Positions 48,728-58,385 of a stretch of DNA of 64,000 bases are shown one piece after another (within the stretch, counting starts at the first letter, position 1; each line of letters opens with the position of its first letter). The notes beneath the pieces were generated by a model. The model did no database searches, was not told the DNA's origin, and worked only from the letters and a program-made list of their open reading frames with translations. The stretch comes from Candidatus Nanopelagicales bacterium (GTDB taxonomy: Bacteria; Actinomycetota; Actinomycetes; S36-B12). A program made the translations under genes and the position numbers. Where the stretch lies: positions 1-64,000 of the forward strand of contig JAGYKV010000017.1 in the NCBI GenBank assembly GCA_018401415.1. The letters are read 5' to 3'.

Positions 48728-49555
48728 TTAAATCTTTCGAATAACCTTGCCGAGCAATTCGCCCATCTTGGTTGCGGCGTCATTGCCCGCCTGCAGAACT
48801 TCCTCGTGGTTGAGTGGTTCACCACTCATGCCGGCGGCAGCATTGGTGACCAAGGACAAACCAAGGATCTGCATGCCCAGTGATCGAGCAACAATTGCTT
48901 CCAGGGCGGTGCTCATGCCGACCAATGTTCCACCCATATTGCGCACCATGGTGATCTCCGCGGGTGTTTCAAACATGGGGCCCTGGAACTGGACGTACAC
49001 GCCTTGGTCGAGTCCGGGTTCAATCTCCTGGCACATGCGGCGCAGGGTGGGTGAGTACAGGTCGGTGAGATCAACAAAGTGAGCGCCGTGCAGTGGTGAC
49101 TGCCCGGTGAAATTAATGTGATCCTTGATCAGCACGGGAGTGCCCGGTGACCACGCGGGATCCAAGCCGCCGCAACCATTGGTGAGGATCACGGTGGAGC
49201 AACCGGCAGCGGCCGCGGTGCGCACCGCGTGGGTGACGGCATCGATCCCTTTGCCTTCATAAAGATGCGTGCGACCCAGGAACACCAACACCTTGGTGCC
49301 ATCGGCATCGACACTGCGAATCTTCCCGGCGTGACCGGCCACACCGGGAGCGGAGAAGTGCGGGACATCGGTGGAATCGAACTCGGCAACGGTCGTGCCG
49401 ATCAGATCGGCGGCGGGCACCCAACCCGAACCTAAAACAATGGCGACATCGTGCGCGGGAATGCCGGTGAGTTGGGCGATGGTGGCCGCGGACTCACGTG
49501 CTTTGGCATTGAGGGCATCGGTCTGGGGATTCACGCTGGTGTCGATTGAGGTCAC
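48728..49555 (-). CDS. Purine nucleoside phosphorylase (trimeric type)
   Basis: 275 residues. N-terminal phosphate loop VLGSGW, HLYEGKG, the long conserved stretch with LTNGCGGLDPAWSPG, and NAAAGMSGEPLNHEEVL with the purine-contacting Asn fit the low-molecular-mass trimeric PNP family. Phosphorolyses purine (deoxy)nucleosides to base and (deoxy)ribose 1-phosphate, feeding the mutase and DeoC. Start at ATG 49555. Confidence 0.9.
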   Translation of the reverse strand: MTSIDTSVNPQTDALNAKARESAATIAQLTGIPAHDVAIVLGSGWVPAADLIGTTVAEFDSTDVPHFSAPGVAGHAGKIRSVDADGTKVLVFLGRTHLYEGKGIDAVTHAVRTAAAAGCSTVILTNGCGGLDPAWSPGTPVLIKDHINFTGQSPLHGAHFVDLTDLYSPTLRRMCQEIEPGLDQGVYVQFQGPMFETPAEITMVRNMGGTLVGMSTALEAIVARSLGMQILGLSLVTNAAAGMSGEPLNHEEVLQAGNDAATKMGELLGKVIRKI

Positions 49556-49583
49556 CGGTAAAACCTAGTGCTTCACAGCGGCG

Positions 49584-51029
49584 TTAGTCACTGCCACGGT
49601 GAAGTCGGCGCGCAGCTTCGGCAATTGACCCCGAGAGACTGGGGAACACGGTGAAGGTGGATGCCAGTTCATCGACGGTGAGCCGCTCTTGAACGGCGAG
49701 GGTGAGCGGGTGAATTAATTCGCTGGCACCGGGGGAGACCACCACCGCGCCGGCCACGATCCGCGAGGACTTACGGCACAGGATCTTGATGAATCCGTCG
49801 GTGTGCTCCTGCATTTTGGCGCGAGCGTTGGTGGCTAACGGCAACAGAATGACTTCACCGCGGAATTCACCCGAGTCCAAATCCTGCTGACTCACACCGA
49901 CGGTCGCGATCTCGGGTTCGGTGAACACGGTGCTCGACACGGCCTCGAGGTGCAGTGGTGTGACGGCATCGCCGAGGGCATGCCACATGGCAATGCGACC
50001 CTGCATGGCTGCGACCGATGCCAGCATTAACACACCGGTGCAATCGCCCGCGGCATAAATATTGCGACAACTGGTGCGTGAGACTTTGTCCACCTCAATG
50101 AACCCGCGATCGTCGGTGTGCACGCCGACTGATTGCAGATTCAAGTTGTCCGTGTTGGGAATTGAGCCCAAGGCCAAGAGCACATGGGTGCCGTCAATTA
50201 CCCGACCATCTTGGAGCTCCACCTGCACGCCGTTGTCCACGGTGGTGACACCCACCGCGCGCGCCTCCGACATAACGTGCACGCCGCGACGGGCGAAAAC
50301 TGACTCAATCACGCGGGCGGCATCTTCATCTTCGCTGGGAAGGACGCGATTGCGCGATGACACCAGAATCACTTCGCTACCCAGACCTTGGTAGGCGGAT
50401 GCGAACTCGGCACCGGTGACACCGGACCCGACAACAATTAACTTCTCCGGCAACTCGGTCAGTGAATACACCTGATCCCAGGTGAGAATTCGCTTGCCAT
50501 CGGGGATCGCGGTGTCGAGAATTCGCGGACGAGCACCGGTAGCAATGAGCGCGACATCGGCGTGAACACTGTGGGTTGAGTCATCGGGTGCGGTGACGTT
50601 GACCGTGTTGGCATCGACAAAAGACCCTGCGCCATGAAGAACTTGCACACCCTCGCGATGCAGTGCAGCGGCAATATCGGTGCTTTGGGCATTGGCCAGG
50701 GCTGTGACACGGGCGTTGACGGTTGCCAGGTTCACGCTGAGTTCGGCGGACACGGGTGGTTGACCATTGATCAGCACCCCGAGGTCCCCGGAGTCAGCGA
50801 CGGCCAACATGGCATTGGAGGTGGCGATCAAAGCCTTGCTCGGGACACAATCGGTGAGAACAGCGCTGCCACCAATGCCATCGCGGTCGATCAACGTGAC
50901 GCTCGCGCCCAATTGGCGGGCAACGAGTGCCGCTTCATAGGCCCCAGGCCCCGAACCGATGATCACCACGGATCCAGCGGATAGGGAACCAGCGTGCATG
51001 GAACCAGCAGGAGCAGCCATATATTGCAT
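49584..51029 (-). CDS. LpdA-type NAD(P)H dehydrogenase/quinone reductase flavoprotein
   Basis: 481 residues, two-domain FAD/NAD disulfide-reductase fold: FAD loop GSGPGAYEAA, NAD loop GSGVTGAEFA, FAD-contacting YAAGDCTG, C-terminal dimerisation domain. The active-site segment reads GGSAVLTDCVPSKAL: only one of the two redox cysteines of lipoamide dehydrogenases is present, and the C-terminal HPLT replaces the catalytic His-Pro-Thr context. This matches the mycobacterial LpdA-like quinone reductases and not E3 subunits. Start could be ATG 51029 or 51020; the second has better spacing from GGGAAGG. Divergent from the next gene by 37 bases. Confidence 0.85.
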   Translation of the reverse strand: MQYMAAPAGSMHAGSLSAGSVVIIGSGPGAYEAALVARQLGASVTLIDRDGIGGSAVLTDCVPSKALIATSNAMLAVADSGDLGVLINGQPPVSAELSVNLATVNARVTALANAQSTDIAAALHREGVQVLHGAGSFVDANTVNVTAPDDSTHSVHADVALIATGARPRILDTAIPDGKRILTWDQVYSLTELPEKLIVVGSGVTGAEFASAYQGLGSEVILVSSRNRVLPSEDEDAARVIESVFARRGVHVMSEARAVGVTTVDNGVQVELQDGRVIDGTHVLLALGSIPNTDNLNLQSVGVHTDDRGFIEVDKVSRTSCRNIYAAGDCTGVLMLASVAAMQGRIAMWHALGDAVTPLHLEAVSSTVFTEPEIATVGVSQQDLDSGEFRGEVILLPLATNARAKMQEHTDGFIKILCRKSSRIVAGAVVVSPGASELIHPLTLAVQERLTVDELASTFTVFPSLSGSIAEAARRLHRGSD

Positions 51030-51066
51030 CCTTCCCTATCCGGTCATTTCGCTCTAACCTGACCCA

Positions 51067-51513
51067 ATGGCGCTCTATGCCGCGTATGCGGGGAACCTTG
51101 ATCCCAGTCGCATGGCCTTGCGAGCACCGGCATCGCCGCCGGCGGGCTCGGGCTGGCTGCGCGGGTGGCGCCTGACATTTGCCGCCACCGACCTCAGTTG
51201 GGGTGGTCCACTGGCCACCGTGGTCGAAGACCACCTGGGTGAAGTATTCGTCATGCTCTACGAAGTGACCGAGCCCGATGAACGCTCCCTGGACGAATGG
51301 GAGGGCGTTTCCTTGGGTCTGTGGCGCAAAATCCGGGTGCGGGTGGATTCCATGAGCGGATCCCAGTTGGCCTGGCTATACGTCCTGGATGCCTATGAAG
51401 GGGGTCTTCCGACCAGGGAGTACCTGCAATTGATTGCTGATTCCGCATTTGCCGGTGGGGCTCCCGCCGATTACATCGCTTGGCTGCTCGGCCTGCCGTG
51501 CTCCCCAGATTGA
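51067..51513 (+). CDS. Gamma-glutamylcyclotransferase-like protein
   Basis: 148 residues. The family glycine loop appears as YAGNLD near residue 7 (usual YGSNL) and the catalytic glutamate is probably in DEWEG near residue 78. The fold would release 5-oxoproline from gamma-glutamyl compounds or, in the broader AIG2-like group, be of unknown use. Faces away from the LpdA-type gene; this neighbour pair is, as I recall, conserved in actinobacteria. Confidence 0.75.
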   Translation: MALYAAYAGNLDPSRMALRAPASPPAGSGWLRGWRLTFAATDLSWGGPLATVVEDHLGEVFVMLYEVTEPDERSLDEWEGVSLGLWRKIRVRVDSMSGSQLAWLYVLDAYEGGLPTREYLQLIADSAFAGGAPADYIAWLLGLPCSPD

Positions 51514-51516
51514 TCA

Positions 51517-51545
51517 TTGTTCGGTGTGCAGAAATCTGCTAATCT
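51517..51545 (+). promoter_or_regulatory. Promoter of the vapBC pair, probably leaderless
   Basis: TTGTTC at 51517-51522, a 17-base spacer and TAATCT at 51540-51545. The ATG of the antitoxin starts six bases later at 51552, so transcription would begin at or near the start codon. Two direct copies of ATCTGCT (51534-51540 and 51542-51548) overlap the -10 and could be the VapB operator. There is no ribosome-binding site, consistent with a leaderless mRNA. Confidence 0.6.
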
Positions 51546-51551
51546 GCTTTT

Positions 51552-51794
51552 ATGCGAACAACCTTGGAAATCAGCGATGACGTGTACCGGGAAGTGAAAT
51601 CCATGGCGGCCCTCGCGGGAACCACCGTGACTTCTTTGGTCGAACAGGCCCTGCGGGATCTCATTTCAGGTGCTCGGCCTTCCCCGATACCCCCGAGCCT
51701 GCCGCGCTCATACGGCAACGGCGGCGAACAGTCTGGGATTGACCTCAGTGACAACAAGGCGATTCGAGCGGTCCTCGAAAACGAGGTTCGGTGA
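51552..51794 (+). CDS. VapB-type antitoxin (ribbon-helix-helix)
   Basis: 80 residues. N-terminal MRTTLEISDDVYREVKSMA is a ribbon-helix-helix segment, followed by TTVTSLVEQALRDLI; the rest is a flexible toxin-binding tail. It overlaps the toxin start (GTGA, GTG 51791 and TGA 51792-51794), so the pair is translationally coupled. Confidence 0.8.
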   Translation: MRTTLEISDDVYREVKSMAALAGTTVTSLVEQALRDLISGARPSPIPPSLPRSYGNGGEQSGIDLSDNKAIRAVLENEVR

Positions 51795-52222
51795 TTTATC
51801 TGCTAGATGTCAACGTGGTGGTGGGGTTATTGCGCCAGGACTCCCATTGGCACGCATCTGCAACACGGTTCTGGCAAGATGAAATAAATTCGGGTGATCG
51901 TGTTGCGGTGACCCCCGAGATCTGCGCTTCAGTTGTGCGTATTTGCTCGAATCCAAAAATTTGGAAATCCGATTTCGATGTAACAATTGCTGCGCAAGCG
52001 GTGGAGGACTTCATTTCCCACCCGAGTGTGGTTCTCGTGACTCAACCCCAGGAAAGTATCAGTGTGGTATTTCACTACATAAAGTTAATGTCTCTGACCA
52101 GCGCAGATATCCCTGATGCACTGATCGCAGCAACGTCATGGGTATTGAAATACCCGCTGGTCGAGTGCCGATCGTGGATTCACTCGTTACCCGGATATCG
52201 CACTCACACTTCTCGCGAGTGA
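51791..52222 (+). CDS. VapC-type PIN-domain toxin
   Basis: 143 residues. Begins IYLLDVNVVVGLLRQD, with the first PIN aspartate at residue 5. A second acidic position is the Glu of TPEICASVV near residue 43, and ADIPDALIAA near residue 114 carries the last two Asp. These are the metal-binding residues of PIN endoribonucleases. Start is GTG 51791, overlapping vapB. Expected to cleave specific RNAs (often tRNAs in this family); the target is unknown. Convergent with the acyl-CoA carboxylase alpha subunit. Confidence 0.85.
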   Translation: MIYLLDVNVVVGLLRQDSHWHASATRFWQDEINSGDRVAVTPEICASVVRICSNPKIWKSDFDVTIAAQAVEDFISHPSVVLVTQPQESISVVFHYIKLMSLTSADIPDALIAATSWVLKYPLVECRSWIHSLPGYRTHTSRE

Positions 52223-52244
52223 GACCTGATTACGTAATACTTGA

Positions 52245-53999
52245 TTACGTGATTTCGCAGAGGGCCGTTCCTGCTTGCACCGTTGCGCCCACTTCGGCAT
52301 TGAGAGCTGAGACAGTTCCCGCTTTGTGAGCGGTGAGCGGCTGTTCCATCTTCATGGCTTCGAGAACAACAATCAGGTCACCGGCCGCCACCACTTGGCC
52401 TTCGGTGACTTCGACTTTCACGATTGTCCCCTGCATGGGTGCGGTGACCGAATCACCAGTAGCTGCAGCAGTTTTTTTGCGCTCGCGTTTCTTTGCACCG
52501 GGGGCAGAGCCACCGGTTCCGCCACCAGACATGCTGAATTCGGCGGGAAGGGAGACCTCAAGGCGTTTGCCATTGACTTCAACAACAACGTTATTGCGAG
52601 CCGCAAGTTCACCTGAGCCGTCACCTGTTGCCGTGTAGGCCGGAATCTGATTATCAAATTCAGTTTCAATCCACCGGGTATGCACGGTGAAAGGTGCTTC
52701 GGGATCAGCGGGTGCGAATGCCGGGTCACTGACAACAACCCGATGAAATGTCAGGGCGGTTGCAATCCCTTCGACTTTGAATTCTTCCAGGGCGCGGCGG
52801 GAGCGTTCAATTGCCTGTTGGCGATCCTTGCCGGTCACGATCAACTTTGCTAGCAGCGAGTCGAAGTTGCCGCCAATGACATCGCCGGCTTCGAATCCGG
52901 TGTCCACGCGCACACCCGGACCCGCGGGCAGTTGCCAGACATCGAGGATTCCGGGGGCGGGGAGGAATCCGCGACCGGGATCTTCACCGTTAATGCGGAA
53001 CTCAATGGAGTGCCCGCGCAACTCCGGATCGGAGTAATCAATGGTGCCGCCGCGAGCAATGCGGAATTGTTCGCGCACCAGGTCGATTCCGGCGACTTCT
53101 TCACTGACCGGGTGTTCCACCTGCAGGCGGGTATTGACTTCGAGGAAAGAAATGGTGCCGTCGGTGCCAATCAGGAACTCGCAGGTTCCGGCGTTGTAGT
53201 AGCCAGCCTCTTTGATGATCGCTTTCGATGATGCATAGAGAGCTTTCAACTGGTCTTCGGTGAGAAATGGTGCCGGCGCTTCCTCAACAAGTTTCTGGTG
53301 TCTGCGCTGCAGTGAGCAATCGCGGGTGGAGACCACAACCACATTGCCCTCGCGGTCTGCCAGCACCTGGGTTTCCACGTGACGGGGGTTGTCCAGGTAG
53401 CGCTCCACAAAACACTCGCCGCGACCGAAAGCGGCAATGGCCTCGCGCACTGCCGAGTCGTAGAGTTCGGGGATTTCCTCGAGGTTGCGCGCCACCTTCA
53501 ACCCGCGACCACCGCCACCGAAGGCGGCTTTAATCGCCACCGGCAGCCCGTGCTCCTCTGCGAATGCGACCACTTCAGAGGCATCCTTGACCGGGTCGGC
53601 GGTTCCGGGCACCTGAGGGGCTCCCGCTCGCTGGGCAATATGCCGGGCACTGACTTTGTCACCGAGTGAGCGAATCGCGGCCGGTGGTGGCCCGATCCAG
53701 ATCAAACCGGCGTCAATGACCGCTTGGGCGAAGTCGGCATTTTCCGAAAGGAACCCGTAGCCGGGGTGCACCGAATCCGCACCGGAGTCTGCAGCGGCTT
53801 TGATCACCTTGGCAATATCAAGATATGACTCCGCTGCGGTGCTGCCACCCAGTGCATAAGCGTGATCTGCCATGCGCACATGCATGGCATCGCGGTCAGG
53901 ATCAGCGTAAATCGCTACCGATTCAATGCCTTCGTCCTTGCAGGCACGAATAACTCGCACGGCAATCTCGCCGCGGTTGGCAATGAGCACTCTTTTCAC
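52245..53999 (-). CDS. Acyl-CoA carboxylase alpha subunit (biotin carboxylase + biotin carrier)
   Basis: 584 residues. Biotin carboxylase domain from residue 1 ([21 protein letters not shown]-grasp [10 protein letters not shown]; catalytic [14 protein letters not shown]) to about 450; a Gly/Ser-rich linker; and the biotinyl domain at the C-terminus with the attachment lysine in EAMKMEQPL. Together with the beta and epsilon genes downstream and upstream it makes an acyl-CoA (acetyl-/propionyl-CoA) carboxylase. ATG 53999 is used. BirA, which would attach the biotin, is 2.5 kb away. Confidence 0.95.
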   Translation of the reverse strand: MKRVLIANRGEIAVRVIRACKDEGIESVAIYADPDRDAMHVRMADHAYALGGSTAAESYLDIAKVIKAAADSGADSVHPGYGFLSENADFAQAVIDAGLIWIGPPPAAIRSLGDKVSARHIAQRAGAPQVPGTADPVKDASEVVAFAEEHGLPVAIKAAFGGGGRGLKVARNLEEIPELYDSAVREAIAAFGRGECFVERYLDNPRHVETQVLADREGNVVVVSTRDCSLQRRHQKLVEEAPAPFLTEDQLKALYASSKAIIKEAGYYNAGTCEFLIGTDGTISFLEVNTRLQVEHPVSEEVAGIDLVREQFRIARGGTIDYSDPELRGHSIEFRINGEDPGRGFLPAPGILDVWQLPAGPGVRVDTGFEAGDVIGGNFDSLLAKLIVTGKDRQQAIERSRRALEEFKVEGIATALTFHRVVVSDPAFAPADPEAPFTVHTRWIETEFDNQIPAYTATGDGSGELAARNNVVVEVNGKRLEVSLPAEFSMSGGGTGGSAPGAKKRERKKTAAATGDSVTAPMQGTIVKVEVTEGQVVAAGDLIVVLEAMKMEQPLTAHKAGTVSALNAEVGATVQAGTALCEIT

Positions 54000-54012
54000 T
54001 GAGCCGTTCCTT

Positions 54013-54673
54013 TCACGCTGTGTCAGATGAGCCTAGTGGCTGGGTTTGCTCACCGGATTGCGACCAAAGATCGGTCCAGGTCAGACCGCACTCGGTCACC
54101 AATCGCCGCACCGTGGGCAGGGAAATCCCCACCACATTGGATGGATCACCCATTATTTCTTGGACGAATGCACCACCGAGGGAATCAATGGTGAACCCTC
54201 CCGCCACCTGCAGCGGCTCACCCGATGCCAGATAGGCGTCCATTTCTTTCTCGCTGAGTTCACCAATGGTGACATCGGTACTCGCAACTAGCCGAAGCAA
54301 CGTGACGCTGACCTTGTGGGTCCACATAAATCACGTGGTGCCCGGTGTGAAGTGTTCCGGTGTTGTTCATCATGAGGGCCCATCGTTCGCGCGCCACCTC
54401 GGGTGTCTCGGGTTTGCCAAAAGGTTGTCCGTTGAGTTCAAATACCGAATCACACCCAATGATGATCTGATCGGGCTCGGTTCGAGTCCTCGCAACTTCC
54501 TCGCATTTGGCCTGGGCCAACATGTGCGCCAACTCTCGTGGCGTGAGTTCGGGTTGTTCTTCCTGCAGTCGTTCTTCATCAACGTGGCTTACCTGAACCT
54601 GTGGATCAAGTCCCGCATTGCGCAAAACAGTCAACCGCGCCGGCGATGCCGAGGCCAAAACGACCGTGGTCAT
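54013..54673 (-). CDS. maf: Maf-like nucleotide pyrophosphatase, one frameshift
   Basis: About 220 residues when two overlapping frames are joined. The first frame (ATG 54673) has the N-terminal LASASPAR motif and [16 protein letters not shown]. The second has [20 protein letters not shown] and [20 protein letters not shown] to the stop at 54013. The frame changes near 54290. Maf proteins hydrolyse non-canonical or bulk NTPs to NMPs. Four bases from the epsilon-subunit gene, in the acyl-CoA carboxylase operon, a common actinobacterial arrangement. Confidence 0.85.
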
Positions 54674-54677
54674 GGTG

Positions 54678-54896
54678 TTACTGGGCCAAGCCTGATGCTC
54701 GCCACGCACCGGGACCGGGAATCGGGAAGTGGCGGAACATGCGTTCCTTGCTATTCCACGCGTGAATGTCATTGGCAGCTTGCTCGGTGTCAGATGTGGC
54801 AGCGAGGGCACCGAACAATGCAATCAGCGCTGCCAGATCTTCAGCATTAGCTGCACCCTGAATCACGCGCAATAGGGGCTGGCTCTCGGTGGTCAC
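54678..54896 (-). CDS. Acyl-CoA carboxylase epsilon subunit
   Basis: 72 residues. N-terminal [20 protein letters not shown] helix-like segment and a C-terminal tail ending [10 protein letters not shown] are typical of the small epsilon subunits (AccE/PccE) that stabilise actinobacterial acyl-CoA carboxylases. Its ATG overlaps the stop of the beta-subunit gene (ATGA), supporting stoichiometric translation. Confidence 0.85.
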   Translation of the reverse strand: MTTESQPLLRVIQGAANAEDLAALIALFGALAATSDTEQAANDIHAWNSKERMFRHFPIPGPGAWRASGLAQ

Positions 54897-56470
54897 AGCG
54901 GAATATTTCCGTGCTTCTTGGGTGGGAGAGTTGCTCGCTTGGTGCGCAGAGCCCGCAATGCGCGGGTCAACTGCAATCGAGTTTCGTGGGGGAGAATCAC
55001 CCGATCCATGTACCCGCGCTCGGCGGCGACATAGGGATTCGCAAACTTCTCGGTGTACTCCTCGATTCGCTGGGCACGCTCAGCATCGGGGTTATCCGAT
55101 GCCGCAATTTCCTTGCGGTACAAAATATTGACAGCCCCCTGGGCACCCATGACCGCGATTTCCGCCGTTGGCCATGCCAGGTTGATATCAGCACCCAGGT
55201 GCTTTGATCCCATGACATCGTATGCACCGCCATAAGCCTTGCGGGTGATCACGGTGAGTAGCGGAACGGTTGCTTCAGCGTAGGCGTAGATCAACTTTGC
55301 GCCACGACGAATAATTCCATCCCACTCTTGATCGGTGCCGGGGAGGAAACCAGGGACATCGACAAAAGTGATCACGGGAATATTGAACGCATCGCAGGTG
55401 CGCACAAACCGCGCAGCTTTCTCGGATGCCTCAATATTGAGAGTGCCGGCGAATTGCATGGGTTGATTGGCCACAATTCCCACGGAGTGACCCTCCACCC
55501 GACCAAAACCACACAACATATTGGGTGCATACAGTGCTTGGGTTTCCAGGAATTCTCCATCGTCAAGAATCGCCTCGAGAACAGAGTGCATGTCATACGG
55601 CTGGTTCGGTGAATCCGGAATAATCGTGTCGAGTGCGTAATCCTCGTCGGTGAACTCCATGGACACCTGCGTCGGCAGGACAGGGGGTTCGCTGAGGTTA
55701 TTGCTTGGGAAATACGACAAAAGTGCCTGAACAAATTCCAGGGCATCTATTTCATCGGTGGCTTGGTAATGCGCCACCCCACTTTTAGCGTTGTGCGTGT
55801 GAGCACCACCGAGTTCTTCAAAGCCAACGTCTTCGCCGGTCACCGTCTTAATGACATCGGGGCCGGTAATAAACATGTGTGAGGTCTTGTCCACCATCAC
55901 AATGAAGTCGGTGATTGCGGGTGAGTACACCGCACCGCCGGCGCAGGGTCCCATGATCAATGAGATCTGCGGGATCACACCCGATGCCTGCACATTGCGA
56001 TAGAAAATCTCACCGTAGAGACCGAGTGCGACCACACCTTCTTGAATGCGAGCACCACCGGAGTCATTGATGCCGATCATGGGACAGCCGGTTTTCATGG
56101 CGAGATCCATGATCTTCACAATTTTCTCGCCGAACACTTCTCCGAGAGACCCGCCGAACACGGTGAAGTCCTGGGCGAATACGCATACCGGGCGGCCATC
56201 GACGGTTCCGTAGCCGGTGACCACTCCGTCGCCGTAGGGCCGATTATTCTCTTGGCCGAAGTTGTGGGACCGATGCCGGGTCAGGCCATCGATTGCTTGG
56301 AAGGAGCCGGGATCAAGGAACGCTTCGATCCGCTCCATGGCGGTCATTTTGCCCTTGGCGTGTTGCTTGTCGATGGCTTCCTGTCGAGCTCCGGCCGCCT
56401 CCTGCCGGCGGGTGCGCAATATCTCCGCTTTACCCGCCGTGGTGTGGTGGTCGAGGTCGTTCGTGGCCAT
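54893..56470 (-). CDS. Acyl-CoA carboxylase beta subunit (carboxyltransferase, PccB/AccD type)
   Basis: 525 residues, usual size. Carboxyltransferase motifs include [13 protein letters not shown] near residue 160 and [13 protein letters not shown] near residue 195 (oxyanion-stabilising glycines of the N-terminal half), then VDVPGFLPG and [15 protein letters not shown] in the C-terminal half. GGAGG precedes ATG 56470 at normal spacing. Transfers CO2 from carboxybiotin to acetyl- or propionyl-CoA. Head of the operon beta-epsilon-Maf-alpha, divergent from birA. Confidence 0.95.
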   Translation of the reverse strand: MATNDLDHHTTAGKAEILRTRRQEAAGARQEAIDKQHAKGKMTAMERIEAFLDPGSFQAIDGLTRHRSHNFGQENNRPYGDGVVTGYGTVDGRPVCVFAQDFTVFGGSLGEVFGEKIVKIMDLAMKTGCPMIGINDSGGARIQEGVVALGLYGEIFYRNVQASGVIPQISLIMGPCAGGAVYSPAITDFIVMVDKTSHMFITGPDVIKTVTGEDVGFEELGGAHTHNAKSGVAHYQATDEIDALEFVQALLSYFPSNNLSEPPVLPTQVSMEFTDEDYALDTIIPDSPNQPYDMHSVLEAILDDGEFLETQALYAPNMLCGFGRVEGHSVGIVANQPMQFAGTLNIEASEKAARFVRTCDAFNIPVITFVDVPGFLPGTDQEWDGIIRRGAKLIYAYAEATVPLLTVITRKAYGGAYDVMGSKHLGADINLAWPTAEIAVMGAQGAVNILYRKEIAASDNPDAERAQRIEEYTEKFANPYVAAERGYMDRVILPHETRLQLTRALRALRTKRATLPPKKHGNIPL

Positions 56471-56507
56471 CTTTCCTCCTTGCGACTGTGATGCGTACCT
56501 TATCTAC

Positions 56508-57308
56508 ATGGATTCGGCTCACGAACAGAATGTGACAGATGTGGTGAAGATCATCACCCTGGAGTCCGTTGACTCCACAAATTCCGAATTGATCAGAATG
56601 TGCGGTCAAGGCCCGGTTCCGGCGTGGACGGTTGTCACCGCTTTTCACCAGAGTGCCGGCCGTGGTCGTCAGGGGCGCGACTGGCAGAGCGACCCAGATG
56701 CAGGTTTATGGGCATCCGTTGTCCTTGATCTGGCCGACTGCCCGCACCCGCAGTGGTTGCCGCTGGTGGCCGGGCTCTCCCTGTGCAATGCCACCCAGAA
56801 GCTCATGGAATCCGATGTCTGGTTGAAGTGGCCCAATGACGTGATGGTCGGCGGACGCAAACTCGCCGGGATCCTGACCGAAGCGTTACCTGCAACAACT
56901 CGGAACGTAGTGGGACGGTACATCGTGGGCATGGGTCTGAATTTCGAAACAGATGTGTATCCGGGTGCGGTGGGGTTAAGGGATTTGATTCCAGTGGGAG
57001 CGGCACTGGATCGTGATGCATTACTCGCCGAGATCATCGAGTCATTGCGCACCCTGATCGGCGGGTGGCGGGAGGACGACTGGAACCCAGAGCGCATTCG
57101 CGAGCAATACGTGCTCAAGTGCCTCAGTGTCGGTGCGGAGTTGCAGATCACCGAACCTGGATCCCCGGTGTGGAGCGGCACCGGCATGAGTATTGACCGG
57201 TCCGGGCACCTGGTGGTGCGGGAACACGACACACTTATTGACCGAACAGTGGTCGCAGCAGATGTCATTCATGCCACTATTGCGCCATGTACCCCGAAAA
57301 ACTCCTAG
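56508..57308 (+). CDS. birA: Biotin-[acetyl-CoA-carboxylase] ligase
   Basis: 266 residues. Biotin-binding loop GRGRQGRDW near residue 55, KWPNDVMVGGRKLAGIL near 105-121 and the C-terminal SH3-like end are diagnostic. There is no N-terminal winged-helix domain, so it is a monofunctional ligase and not a repressor. I use ATG 56508, only 37 bases from the divergent pccB start; the open frame upstream overlaps pccB and is spurious. It would biotinylate the carrier lysine of the alpha subunit encoded nearby. Confidence 0.9.
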   Translation: MDSAHEQNVTDVVKIITLESVDSTNSELIRMCGQGPVPAWTVVTAFHQSAGRGRQGRDWQSDPDAGLWASVVLDLADCPHPQWLPLVAGLSLCNATQKLMESDVWLKWPNDVMVGGRKLAGILTEALPATTRNVVGRYIVGMGLNFETDVYPGAVGLRDLIPVGAALDRDALLAEIIESLRTLIGGWREDDWNPERIREQYVLKCLSVGAELQITEPGSPVWSGTGMSIDRSGHLVVREHDTLIDRTVVAADVIHATIAPCTPKNS

Positions 57309-57796
57309 CCCCCGGCGAGACAATCGCATTTGAACTCAAACCGCATTGGCGGGCATTGTTGTGGCCGCTGTTCGTTCTCCTGATTGAGGTGTTCGCAGGA
57401 GTCTTCCTGTTCATGACATTCAGTAACTCGATTATTCGCTGGATCATTATTGGGGTCGGTGTCTTTATTCTCGTGTGGCAAACACTGTTGCCCTTTGCTC
57501 GTTGGCTGACCACCCAATATGTATTCACCAGTCGGCGAATAATTGTTCGTCGCGGTCTGCTGACCAAAGAGGGACGCGATATGCCGCTGTCCAAAGTGAA
57601 TAACGTTTCTTTTTCCGTCAGCGTTTTAGGACGAATCATTAATTATGGAACCCTGGTGGTGGAATCCGCCAGTGACGATGGCGATCTCGTGATCGAAGAT
57701 GTCCCCAGTGTGGAAAATGTGCAGCGAAACGTGTACGAACTCCACGAGTCAGATGATGTCCGCCGTCGGGGTGGCGGTCAAGGTGCACCCGAGTAG
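57287..57796 (+). CDS. PH-domain membrane protein (bPH2/YdbT-like)
   Basis: 169 residues. Two N-terminal membrane helices (LLWPLFVLLIEVFAGVFLF; WIIIGVGVFILVW) and a bacterial PH-like domain (YVFTSRRIIVRRGLLTK; INYGTLVVESASDDGD). Overlaps the 3' end of birA by 22 bases. Function of this family is unknown; membrane-stress or lipid-related roles have been suggested for relatives. Confidence 0.75.
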   Translation: MYPEKLLAPGETIAFELKPHWRALLWPLFVLLIEVFAGVFLFMTFSNSIIRWIIIGVGVFILVWQTLLPFARWLTTQYVFTSRRIIVRRGLLTKEGRDMPLSKVNNVSFSVSVLGRIINYGTLVVESASDDGDLVIEDVPSVENVQRNVYELHESDDVRRRGGGQGAPE

Positions 57797-57803
57797 CGCT
57801 TTT

Positions 57804-58331
57804 CTAGATCGGAGTTGAGGCGTCACGCTCTGCCAATTCGCGCTCGGCACCGTAGGCGGGACCCTGCACAATGGCGGGGAAAACAAATTTTCGGTAGGAC
57901 CAGAATCGGAAAATGGTTCCCAGCCCCAGTCCCACCACATTGGCGCTGATGTTGTCCGCGAGTGCACTTGTCCAACCCATGACGTAATGGCTGAACCACA
58001 AACAGCCCACGGCAATCAACATGGCAATCGCATTGAGTCCGAAAAACATCAGGTACTCGCGACCCATGCTGCCGCGGCCTCGATACCTAAAAGTCCAATA
58101 CCGGTTGCCCAGATAGGCCACCGAGGTTGCCACGGCAACGCTGATGATTTTGGAAGAAATCGGGCGGTCATACATGGGTCCTTGGCCATCGGGACCATAA
58201 AACCGCAATAGATTGAAAAGGCCGATATCCACCACGAGGGCGGAAAGCCCAACAATGCCGAACTTCGCTATTTCCCGCCACAGGCCGCTGATGGATTGCT
58301 GCAGCTTCATAAAAATTTTCGGCTGCGGCAT
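57804..58331 (-). CDS. GtrA-family membrane protein
   Basis: 175 residues, four membrane helices (FGIVGLSALVVDIGLFNLL; a helix around SVAYLGNRYWTF; FFGLNAIAMLIAVGCLW; NVVGLGLGTIFRFWSYRKFVF). The NRYWTFR and FRFWSYRKFVF patterns are typical of GtrA proteins, which take part in moving undecaprenyl-linked sugars across the membrane or in wall glycan decoration. Convergent with the PH-domain gene and divergent from purK. Confidence 0.85.
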   Translation of the reverse strand: MPQPKIFMKLQQSISGLWREIAKFGIVGLSALVVDIGLFNLLRFYGPDGQGPMYDRPISSKIISVAVATSVAYLGNRYWTFRYRGRGSMGREYLMFFGLNAIAMLIAVGCLWFSHYVMGWTSALADNISANVVGLGLGTIFRFWSYRKFVFPAIVQGPAYGAERELAERDASTPI

Positions 58332-58385
58332 CCGCGCAGTCTAACTATCTTTTGATTCAAAATTGCTCACCACTAGATTTCTCTT

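Noticed and set aside
52227..52254. Repeated TTGATTACGT motif between vapC and the carboxylase gene
   Set aside because: Only two short copies at a convergent junction, no stem with T-run and no attachment-site context; too weak to call.
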